Source: Agriotes lineatus (Eukaryota > Arthropoda > Insecta > Coleoptera > Elateridae). Taken from it: 64,000 nt of DNA. A model generated the notes under the pieces. The model made no database searches, had not been told where the DNA came from, and saw only the letters and a program-made list of their open reading frames with translations. The stretch covers positions 55,945,903 through 56,009,902 of the forward strand of contig OW679197.1 of the NCBI GenBank assembly GCA_940337035.1. The letters run 5' to 3'. Below, piece after piece: positions 46,935-56,645 of the stretch; position 1 is the stretch's first letter; each line of letters begins with the position of its first letter. The position numbers and the translations under genes are program-made.

Positions 46935-47660
46935 AGAAATCCTAGACTACGAGAAAGTTTGCGAAAAAGTAAACCACGCCAATCTAGCTATTTCAAAGAG
47001 AATTGATCGAAGAGGTAGATTTAAGAATAATCTCGAATCCGTACATTCAACAAAAGGGAACCGTGAAAGTAGACTGTAAAAGGTAGTTTGTATGTCTACC
47101 GAGGGAACTGTGAGAAGGCTATGCTATGGCCATTGTTATTTACATAATATATATGCCGAATACTTGTTTAGGGAAGGGTTAAGTAGGTTAGAATATGATA
47201 TCGCAATAAACCATGAAATAATAAACAAATTTAGGTATTTGGCAATACTTTCTCGATGACAAACACCGAAGGAATATTGGAGCGTTTAATCGATTGTGAG
47301 TAATACAAAATGAGCTTGAATTGTAGGAAAATCGATAGATGGAAACTTCACTATTTTCAACTAAAATCTGGAAAGAATACATTTCTCATTCCTAGATTGC
47401 AAACTGAATGACGATTTGGATCACTCCTAGGAAATACTGCACGAATAGAAAAATGGTTAGATAGGGTAGGGTAGACACACATGTAGGATTTAGAGAGATC
47501 ATATACAAATAATTGGCAATGATTAAATACCGAAAATATCCATACAAATGTGAAGGATAGCTCGACGTTAGAATTCCAAGAGAATATAAATTGAATCTTA
47601 AACAAACAGGTCTTTGACCTATATGGAAAAAATCTGGTATGATACACTCACACAACTTTC
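46935..47660 (+). pseudogene. Heavily decayed LINE reverse transcriptase
   Basis: Frames joined by shifts read DYEKVCEKVNHANLAI (first catalytic block, Asp kept), KGNRESRL and STEGTVRRLCYGHCYLHNIY (degraded RQGC...LSPLLFNIY block), AEYLFREGLSRLEYDIAIN, and later KDSSTLEFQENINxILNKQV followed by FDLYGKNL. The order matches an RTE-like LINE, but the FADD/YADD part is missing and stops are frequent. It runs directly into family R at about 47665. Confidence 0.6.
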
Positions 47661-47664
47661 TTTT

Positions 47665-48236
47665 AAGCATTTGTCAAAAATTTTCAAAAATTACAAATTC
47701 TACAAAATCGGTATAAAATAGAGCTCTAGTTAAAGAGACAAATTTACTCTAAAATTTCAAGCTGAATTCAGAAATGTAATAATACACCGGGTGTTCTATT
47801 TAAAATAGAAAAAACAAAAGAAACCCAGTTTAGAAGTATTCAACTGGAAAATCACCTATCTCACATCAATACACATTAAAAATGTAATAAAAATGTAAAG
47901 TTTGAAAAAAATCGTCAGAGCCGTTTTTGAAAAAATCTAAGAAAACTGAAAAATCACTAGAGTAAACACCTACTCCCGGTTATGCGATTTTCTTCAAAAG
48001 CTTTCTGTCGCATCTACATAGTATACAAAACTTATATATGAAGTTTCAATGCCATACCTCTTTTTGTTTTTGAGATATTCTGTTCAGAGACAGACACTCA
48101 GACAGACAGACAGACAGACCAAGGAAAAAAAATATGTTTTTTGGGTTCAGAGGACTCTAAAACGTGAAGATCTGTTGAAAACTCAATTTCGAATTTTTGG
48201 GGTGAATCCAATACTTCCTTTGTCGTAAAAGGAAGT
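47665..48236 (+). repeat. Repeat family R, uninterrupted copy
   Basis: Begins TTTAAGCATTTGTCAAAAA, passes AAGCTGAATTCAGAAATG and ACACCGGGTGTTCTATTT without the LTR, and ends in the hairpin ACTTCCTTT...AAAGGAAGT. It has a CAGACAGACAGACAGACC tract at 48097-48120. This copy defines the empty LTR site. The family has no coding capacity. Confidence 0.85.
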
Positions 48237-48344
48237 AAAAAAAGATATAGAATAGAAAAATCTTGAGTAGCCTTTATAGAATTGAAAGGAGTGCACTGTA
48301 ACTACACTTGCAAGTAAGAATAAGAATGTTATATATTTTTCCTT

Positions 48345-48632
48345 ATGTTACAAAGGATGCAAAGGATCATGGTAACACAACGTGTCAACTACCTCAAAGT
48401 CGAAACCCTTCGGCTGATTAGAAAGAAGAAGGCCAACTGTATAGTCATGTGTCCACATAGACGGAGGATGTTACGTTACGTGCATATTGTGCTTATTGTG
48501 AGAGTATTTATGCCAAAGCAGAATAGGGAGTTGCAGATACTAGACATTTTATCAAAAATGATTGTTGGTGCTCTGCGATGGCTGAACGTGAAACGAGAAT
48601 ATGGTTGTTTGATGATTATTTGTAAATATTAA
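48345..48632 (+). pseudogene. Possible LINE C-terminal fragment
   Basis: An open frame of 95 residues contains VETLRLIRKKK and RRRMLRYVHIVL, vaguely like the VTNEEVLRRMxKEK and RKLxYLGHIxR segments of LINE C-termini. The similarity is weak and no other domain supports it. Confidence 0.3.
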
Positions 48633-49240
48633 GATTTTTTAATGTGCAGTGCAGACACTAGTTTCAAATTCTAAAGCATAAAGCAGCTGAAATATATTGA
48701 ATGTTATTTTTAATATTAACAATTATGTGTGAAAAATCATGAGCTTTTTAAATGTGTTGCCTGGCTGGTTGTTACATGACAAAACGAACAGCTTGTATAT
48801 AAAATATTTAATGACATTAATTAGAAATTTAAGCATTATTATTTTATTTAGTAATATTTGTAATTAAATAGCGACCATTTCACAGTTTTGATTTGAATAT
48901 TGTCTCTCTCAGGACAAATTAAAGATTATAATTATTTAATTATGTTTTATTGCAATAAAGATATGCTGCCTTCTATATTTTATCGATTGGCAACTTATTT
49001 AAACTTTTGCACCTCCTAGCTATTGAGACTCGAGTATCTACAGGATTAGGTTGTTACACAGTATACATTTTACCATTTTATAGCAAATGCTAGATTTTAA
49101 CGACTGACAGATAACCTCAAATATTTGACTGTAAGCAAAACTGTTCTAATTACACAAATAAACTAACAATTAATCAGTTCACTTCAGGTAAATAACAACA
49201 ATGCCATTCAAATAATCAAATTGTTTGGCTAACCCGGAAT
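48633..49240. other. AT-rich interval, nothing recognised
   Basis: No motif seen. Confidence 0.35.
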
Positions 49241-49680
49241 TTGTGTTTTTCAAGTGAAAACCGACGCCAACACGCATTTGTTTCTTGCTTGGTCGCCAAA
49301 TCCACTTTCGGTTTCCGCAAAAAGGTGATGCCAAGGTCCCAATTTTCTATTGGTTTCAGCTGCTGCCTGTCTCTGGTCTACGAACAAAGCCTTCCCCAGG
49401 TGCTGCATTTTGCTGTCCGCTTCTCGTAGCTCCCAGCCTTGTTGAATCGGGCTCGAAAGTTGACCTCGCACCGGCCCATGGTTGAAAGGGACGCCAAGCT
49501 TATACCTGCCTCCCGGCGATATTTTAGCTGCTGCTGCCTTTTTATAAACCACAAACAAGGGCTCCTCTAGACGCTGCACTCTGCTTCCCGCAGCTCCAAA
49601 ACTTGCCAAAACTTAGCTTCGAAGACAATCACAAATAGGTGAAGCTGCAGGTTCAATTTTCTCTGGAACTGCAATACGAA
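49241..49680 (-). repeat. GC-richer block with ~168-bp tandem duplication
   Basis: Sequence from about 49358 (CAGCTGCTGCCTG) recurs imperfectly from about 49526 (TAGCTGCTGCTGCC); shared steps are a TAC/ACAAAG or ACAAGG segment, GCTGCA..CTGC and a CGTAGCTCC or CGCAGCTCC end. The minus strand is open for 119 residues (49250-49609) and shows the duplication in protein form (RVQRLEEPLFVVYKKAAAAK against KMQHLGKALFVDQRQAAAET). No known family. Confidence 0.5.
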
Positions 49681-52059
49681 ACACTGTCAAATTAGCCACG
49701 ACTGGCCTCGGTACAATGGTGAATAACTAAAATTTAACAACTGGTACAAATAATATACTTTTATCAACGAAATTAATTAAAAACGGGGAGCCAAACTACA
49801 CACAAGCTTTCGGCTTGGCTTCCCCAATAAACAGCAACAATTGACACTCTAGGTCACCATAGCAATATGTTATACAATTGTGTTAGTAAGTTTTTACAAT
49901 TTTTGATACTCCACTTCTAAATGTTTTCTTAAATGTCATTCAGGAACACTCTAACCGCACTTTGGTTGCATTTTTTTCCACTTTTAGTTAAGTAAACATT
50001 GATTCACATGCTATTAGCACTTTCTTGTAGTCTTCTTTAATTCTCAGGTTGCTTTTGAAATGCTCTTTGCATCATTGTGCCTTTTTACGCTTTTTAATAA
50101 CCCTTTATCTGCGTTGTCGATTGTTGGCATTATAATATGAATAAACAACGCTACATAAAACTTCTGTAACGCTTCGAAACACCTTTGTACTTAAGCAAAT
50201 TCATTATCGTGTCTTGACGTTGCACCATTAATTTGTCAGTCATCACAAATTAGCTGTATTTGCCATACCTAGCACAAATATTGAATGCAAGCTGTTATAT
50301 AACCCTTTTTCGAACGGTTATTACAATTAGTAAATTGGATATCTACTCTATTGCTTAGTTAACAGAAGTAGTATCGAGAATAATGTATTAAACACTTACC
50401 TTTTTGCTTTTGAATTGCTTTCAAAATTGACATACCTATATCACTTATGAAAATATATGATTGAAATTATGTCACTTGACTATTATTTAAAATTACCTCG
50501 GCTAGTCAGTTTATTGAGAAAATAAGAATCTATCTTCCTCAGCTTAATGAGTAAAGGTTATAATAATGAATCTCTTTATAATTGAATACTGAATTACAAA
50601 ATTATTATTGTATTGCCTTCTTTGTCAATCACACTCCTTAGTACTTTTAATAGAACCTTCTTTTAAGTTAGATTGTATTATTATGCTTGGTTTGACATTA
50701 CAATCAATCAAAACTAAATGTTGTCAAATTATTTAACGAAATTACTTTTTCCAAATTGAGGTTAAAATTAATTACAGATACCTAGACCCAAATGATATAA
50801 TTTCTACTTATAATGGCCGAAAACGTCGAGTACCCGAATCAAAGCAAATTTAAAAACTTAATATTTTAAATTGCGCTCTAAACCGAAATTACAATGCTTT
50901 CCACTAATTTTGTAGTACCAAACTTGTTAATAAAACTACAATAACCTTCACGAAGACTCACTTGTACCTTGAGTGTATTTTCTATCAGCTCCTAACTAAT
51001 TGGTGATCGTCAAACACCTCTCTTGAGTTGTTGAAGACCCAATATAGCTCGTTGTAGCTCTCGTACCTCTTAATACCTTGATAAACGGTAGTACAGCATG
51101 CCACAATCACTCTCACTTTCACTTACTGATGGTTTAAGTACCAATTACCACTTCAAATGGTTTCAAACAATCTTGAAATTATAATATGAATAATAATTGT
51201 GACTTTTGGTCAAATTTGATCGTGAAGAAGGCTATCTTGCTATCACGTACCAAATATACAATATTACTCTCACAATTAAAGGAAAGTTAGCCCTTTAACG
51301 TGACTTATTAAACGTAGATTATTCAAAATTAAAGAAGTTTTTTCACTTGCAGTAAACAACCCCCTGGTTGCCTATTGCTACTACCACCAGTAATCTATCA
51401 CCAACTGTTATCACATGATACCCTTTAGATATCTGGATATTAATATTGAATTAATTAAGCATCCACACAGCATGCTACATTACAAAGCTGAATGCAACCC
51501 TGACGAAACTGTTTTATTCAATTACTAACCTTTGTTAATTAAATTACAGTTATTGCTAATCATGTCTTATGTAATTATCAATGTTTATTAATGACCTATT
51601 GTTGCAATAAATACATTACCAATTCTGGGTTTATTTGAATCCTTCCTGAGTCTTCGTACGTTAGCAATGCAACCAGAATTGCTGTGAGCATTATACCATT
51701 ACAATGCAAAGGTTAGGAATACTTCAACGTAAAATGATTGCTCCAAAGTACTTCAATAGTACTTTTGGTCTATCGTTTTACTGTTTATTATGATTACTAT
51801 TAACGTAGCTATTGTTGTAAGAAAGGCAATAGTTGTTCAGTGGCATGAAAATATTTTTTTTTGCCTTTTCACTTAATGAAGAGCAACAGCCACGAAACCG
51901 ATGGTGCGCTATTGGACTATAGTAGCCTTCCCCCAATTTTGTGATAAAAGCTAAATCATCTTTGAAATCTAAATACTACATAGATATTTGTTATTCGCAA
52001 TAAAATATTTCTAACACATTTACCTTTTTCTTCTATCGTTTCTATCCATTACATCGTTG
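49681..52059. other. AT-rich interval, nothing certain
   Basis: GGGGAGCCAA and TTGGCTTCCCC near 49785-49826 form a short hairpin. The remaining 2.2 kb shows no gene, RNA or clear repeat. Confidence 0.35.
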
Positions 52060-52900
52060 AGGTCTCTATTTATCTTCTATAGTTCCTCCTGCCTTTTGTA
52101 CATTTTTTCATTTATCCTATAGTTCCCCATCTTCTTGAAGCTATTTCAGTTTAGGCATCGTTGCACATCTTCCTGGGTCCTGAATTACGTCGCATTTCTT
52201 CTTATAGGTGCTTGACTTGATCAAGCTATTTCAGCGTTTTATTCTTTATTGCATGTGCTAAGGGTTGTTGCTCTAGCTTCTCTCTAATGACTTGGTTTCT
52301 TATCCTGACTTGTCTAGTTTTACTCTGCGCTTTCCACAGGTATGTAATTTCTGAAGTACCTTTTAATTTCTGCTTCTCTATCGTTGTCGATTTCTCTGAT
52401 CCGTAAGTAAATTTTGGTGTGTAGATTTTTTTATATAAATGTAGCTTTGCTTCTTTACTCATTTCTCGTTTACTGGCAACCTTGATATTCATTACAGAGT
52501 ACTAGTTTTGTTCAATCTGTTTAATAGATTCGTATCTATCTTTCCATCCATTGATATAATTGTGCTCAAGTATTTTAGCTGTCTACTTTTCTAATGTTGT
52601 GTAGTTTAATATTATTTATTTTTCTTGCACTTAGTGTGTATTCGTTATTTTGATCTCTTCTAATGATGGCTAATAGTACAACGTCGTCTGCGTAAACCAA
52701 ACCTTGTAGGTAGACTGGTCTCAAGGTTTTGTTTTACACTGATTATTTGTTTTAGGCATCTCTTTGTTTGATATCTTTCTCCATTGTAATCTAGTTGAGT
52801 TTCCACCATTCTGCCTTAGTATACCTTCTACATTCTTATTGTTTGTCGTAATTTTCCACTAACATTAATTCTTATTACATTTCAGTACAAATTCAGTTAA
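52060..52900 (-). pseudogene. LINE reverse transcriptase relic
   Basis: On the minus strand, 52660-52720 reads GLVYADDVVLLAIIRRDQ, a clear RT catalytic YADD box. Further along (52226-52492) it reads IKVASKREMSKEAKLHLYKK, IYTPKFTYGSEKSTTIEKQK and RIRNQVIREKLEQQPL, the post-RT segment of RTE-like LINEs. Downstream frames to about 52060 are interrupted. The 5' part of RT and the endonuclease are absent or unrecognisable. Confidence 0.8.
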
Positions 52901-53400
52901 TTTTAAACGCCCTTCGACCCCGCGTTGCAACACTACTCGATTACCCCGATGCACACCGACCCACGCTTTCCTGGCACGGAGAATAAAATTCCCTTTTCTG
53001 CAATTTTATGTGGCGTATCCTGCGCACTGAATCTGACGCCATCAAACTTCCACCCCAGTAGAGTTCGGCGGTCAGTGAAGACATTTTAATGCGACAGCCT
53101 CGGCGGGAATCCGGAGGGATGACGCACTTCGATATCTTCCTCTGTTTTATGTGACATGATTATTATACTATGAACGCAGGTGGCTGCGACTATCAGGATA
53201 TATGGCCGGTTTGCAGGAATATAGAAAAAAATGGGCTGCGAGCCGCACGCTCGCGGAGGGTGCATTCGAGTGGCTTTATGGTCGTGTAGATGGTGCTGGA
53301 TGGATAATTTCTGTGGACATTGGGTTCGAAGAGCACTTGCTACCTTACGTTCCTGTCTAGATGGCACACAACGGTAATACTAAAATTTTGCTTTGAATAA
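52901..53400. other. GC-richer unique segment
   Basis: CpG-rich compared with its surroundings; a 93-residue minus-strand open frame (53086-53367) has no known domain. No repeat similarity within the window. Confidence 0.3.
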
Positions 53401-53887
53401 GTTCAGCTTTGTGGTCTTGTAGGTGCTGGTGGTTGATGAGGGTGTTCCAAAAATAGTTTATATGTTAAGCTACCATCTGTATTCTACAGTGTTCTCGGTA
53501 GCCATATAGCCGAATTAATTCTGAGTGGTAAATTGAAATGGGAAAATTATATTGTGATTAGTTTATTCATACAGGGTGAAACAAGAACTTTAAATTTGAT
53601 ATCACTGCCAAACGAACATTTTTAGGATCTTGGTAATCATTACAAATTAATATGTAATGCCGAAAGCATTACAGGGCGCCCATATGTATAACTTTTCCTT
53701 TGGGGGAGACGCCACTAAATGATCTGTAAATGGTCAGACACAACATCGCTCGGGAAATAGTATTTGGATTACTAAATTGTTTAAATAATTTTAACTATTT
53801 TTTTCTGCGATTTTTATAAGCAAGTGGACATTTGATGTAATACAGTTGCTCACATTCCCAAGTCAATTTTCTTAATGAGTAAATCTT
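53401..53887. other. AT-rich interval with repeat edge
   Basis: TTCATACAGGGTGAAACAAG near 53566 is another CAGGGTG-type repeat edge. No gene. Confidence 0.4.
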
Positions 53888-54379
53888 GTGATGGACTCTA
53901 GAAAAAGCCCTCAAGTGGATTTTGCAGGTGATAATTGTCTGTATACTGTTGTATTGTATTCATTGGAGAGAATAATGGTAGATAAATTTAATGGAAAAAC
54001 AAGTTCTGAAGCTGAATCTTTACACGACAAATTACTGAAGTTTACAACCTTGTTAAACAATTTGACTGCAAGAAATGATGCCTTTATTGAAGAAATCAAT
54101 ATGTCACTAAATAAATTTGTTCAGAATCAGAATATGAGAAAAATCACGAAAAAAAAAAATAAGGCCAGAAAATGCAAGAAGCACGAAAAATGTAATAACT
54201 GCCTGACATATTGCTACATGTTTTATGCTCCTACAATATACAGTCTGCATATTTTTAACTTGCAAATGAATTGGGTGTCCCAAAATATATGTCGTAAAAT
54301 TCACCACCAAAGTTTTATAAAAAACAGGGATTTTATTTCATTTCGCATATTTTGCACCTCTTTTATAATACCTGATTGA
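53888..54379 (+). CDS. Unrecognised 163-residue open frame, doubtful
   Basis: The frame opens MMDSRKSPQVDF and has a Lys-rich middle (KITKKKNKARKCKKHEK). The later half looks like translated AT-rich repeat, including TGGGTGTCCCAAAATATAT, which resembles a repeat edge seen near 23220. No domain, signal peptide or membrane segment is evident. It may be chance or a decayed element protein. Confidence 0.15.
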   Translation: MMDSRKSPQVDFAGDNCLYTVVLYSLERIMVDKFNGKTSSEAESLHDKLLKFTTLLNNLTARNDAFIEEINMSLNKFVQNQNMRKITKKKNKARKCKKHEKCNNCLTYCYMFYAPTIYSLHIFNLQMNWVSQNICRKIHHQSFIKNRDFISFRIFCTSFIIPD

Positions 54380-54429
54380 CTATGTCCAGAAAACTAATTT
54401 TGAGCCAGTCAATCTCATTTTTGCTTGAA

Positions 54430-54720
54430 AATGAACCGAAATGTAATTTTTTTTGGGTGTTTGGGGGGGTCCACCAAAGCTTAACTTCAAGCTGTGGACC
54501 AAGATTTCGTATATGCTATTTCCGCCATCTTAAAAAAAAGTCGCGTTTGATTTTTTTGCGATAACTCGGTTCCCGTTAACGGTACATGAAAATAAACTAA
54601 ACTTTTTATTTAGAATTGTTTGTGCTCTACAATTTATGTTCGATTACTTTTCCATCTACGAGCTATATTAGTCGAGATATCGAATGCGAAAGGAAAGCGC
54701 GAAGGCGTCGAAATCAAGCC
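54430..54720 (-). repeat. Dispersed repeat C, copy 1
   Basis: Reverse complement of about 61080-61345: shared strings include GTACCGTTAACGG, ATAAATTGTAGAGCACAA, AAGATGGCGGAAATAGCA and TTTCGCATTCGATATC. It abuts the LINE 3' end on the same strand and could be its 3' untranslated region. Confidence 0.7.
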
Positions 54721-54843
54721 ATCGTTCAGGGTATCTGCCTCTCCGTCTTTTGGCATGTGGTTTTCTTCAACAATAGTTTTCTCCAGGTTGGCAGTTCTTC
54801 TGGAATTATGGCCCAAGCATTGAAGTATCTTAGTGCATACGAT

Positions 54844-55921
54844 CAGTGGCGTAACTAAAATTTTGCTCTGGGGGGTTTTTTTGGGAGAGTGATCAACCTT
54901 ACAATAAGAATAAAAAAAAATTGAGGGCACCATACTAGTTATTTACGTATAGAAGGTCGGAAGAGTAAGATTACGCCCGCAGCCAAAATTTGAGGCCCGA
55001 CGGAGGAGGGCCTTTATTTTGCTAAGGGCGTAATCTACTTTCGGGTTGATGTACGTACGTTTTACGCACATCTGCATGGAACAAACCGAATAAATTTAGA
55101 TTTTTTTAATGCCAAAAATTGCTACCACAGTTAAGTTGCCTGGCGGTAAAGTAATTTGCGGGCAGCAAAGTTACTTTACCGCCCGCATTTTTATTTTACT
55201 GCCCGCAAATTACCTTACCGTCCGGCGGGCGTAATGTCGTACTTGCGGTCGTTCGGTTGTTCGTAAAGTAAAGTTGATTTAATTTTTATATAACTTGATT
55301 TAACTTCTTGACAGTGTAGATTACCTAGTTACATTTAAGAATTTACTAACTCATGTTGACAGACGTCTATTTAAATAGATGAAATTAACTGGTGTAGCAT
55401 TTTAATTGCTCATTAACCAAAAGAACTCAGAAATAATCATTTGCTAAATAAATAACAACTTAGATTGCTTGTAAAACAAAATTGCAAGATGCCTGTCTTT
55501 GCAATTACTCTAAAAATGTTAAATGTCACTTTGACTGTAAAAAAATAGTTAAATTGACACCATTATAATAAGAAATGAAATAATACATGTATCGATAACC
55601 TCATTTACCTTGCTGTGTAGAAGTTGGTGCTTTATGCGCTTGCATCTGGCGATACAATACCCAACTTGCCCCGGATTCGGGATACAACGTTGGAGCGTGT
55701 CTTTTGTGCTTGTCCAGCAACCATTGTGTGAGATGTGTGTCATGGTGATGTACTTATTTAAAATTTAAAAAATGGTCGAGTTCGAATTTCGAATGTAATA
55801 ATTGATATTCAATCATACATTACTAAAATGTAATTTTAGATTTTTTAAGACGAATTTTAGTTATTCCTAAACCATCTGGGGGTGTTCCGCCACCCATAAC
55901 ACTCTCATAGTTACGCCACTG
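54844..55921. mobile_element. 1078-bp hAT-type non-autonomous element
   Basis: Ends are CAGTGGCGTAACTA and TAGTTACGCCACTG (14-bp perfect inverted repeat), flanked by the 8-bp duplication CATACGAT at 54836-54843 and 55922-55929. Both the CAGTGG-type end and the 8-bp duplication are diagnostic of hAT. It contains two CpG-rich hairpins and no transposase. Confidence 0.92.
54968..55222. repeat. Two hairpins inside the hAT-type element
   Basis: AGATTACGCCC and GGGCGTAATCT pair at 54968-55035. GGCGGTAAAGTAATTTGCGG with GCAG pairs with CTGCCCGCAAATTACCTTAC at 55142-55215, and TTACTTTACCGCCCGC lies in between. Confidence 0.8.
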
Positions 55922-56129
55922 CATACGATGGTTGTGGGACGTTTTCTTGTATTGTTCCCTCTAAAACCGACGCATTGGTTCTATGCGCAGTCCATTCTAC
56001 GCCACCAAAACATTTTGAATGCGTTTATTCTTCTCATAAGCTATACAAAACATCAAAAATATATAATTTAGAAATCTCTTCTTCAAATACTAGGGTGATG
56101 GCTTTTAAATGCCAAGATCCTTTTTGACC

Positions 56130-56500
56130 AAAATTAATTTATTGATGATTTACGGATGCGAAAATTGAACGATTAGTAAAAAGTAAGCAAGGAGAATTGA
56201 AACACCTGAAATCAGATTTCTACGACACACTGCTGGCTACACAGTATTGGATCATAAACTCAATGAGAAAATTAGACACGAATTTGGTAAGAATCTTCAA
56301 TCCAAATAAAAAAAAATAAAACAGTACAGAACCAATTGGCAAGAACATCTCTATAGGATGGACAACTCCCGTATACCGAAACAACTGCTTCATTACCAGC
56401 CTACAGGCGGAAGAAGAAACGTTGGACCACCAAAAAGAAAAAAAAAACGTTGGAAAGACCACTTTTAATTTGTGAGATCCGAACAAACCAAAAGGTTTAT
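56130..56500 (+). pseudogene. LINE 3' end fragment
   Basis: Reads IETPEIRFLRHTAGYTVLDH, then KLNEKIRHEFG, and further KQYRTNWQEHLYRMDNSRIP and KQLLHYQPTGGRNVGPPKRK with RWKDHF. This is the RT-distal tail (MxxLRxxxGYTxxDxxxNxxIR ... WxxHxxRMxxxRIPK ... GRRNVGRPxxRW) of an RTE-like LINE. A poly-A-like run near 56308 disrupts the frame. Truncated 5'. Confidence 0.8.
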
Positions 56501-56645
56501 TCCCTGTCGCTGACGATGAATATGATGAATGATACTTGTTACTATTTACAGTAAGATAAATTTTGTCGGTTTTGTGTACATAAGTGAAGCTAAGTTTTCG
56601 TAATTGTAAATAGTTATTTTTTTCTATTGCAAATGTTAAACTGTG

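Larger units (their letters stand above)
54690..56010 (-). pseudogene. LINE 3' end split by a hAT-type element
   Basis: Minus strand 56010-55930 reads VEWTAHRTNASVLEGTIQEN. Across the insert (removing 54844-55921 and one copy of the duplication) it continues into KILQCLGHNSRRTANLEKTI and, after small shifts, KRRRGRYPERWLD at about 54710. These are the WTAHRTN, RILxxFGHxxRR and GKRxRGRxPxRWxD steps of a LINE C-terminus. Confidence 0.75.

Noticed and set aside
46376..46945. 189-residue open frame as a host gene
   Set aside because: No domain, overlapping open frames on the other strand, CpG-rich composition; no splice or promoter support.
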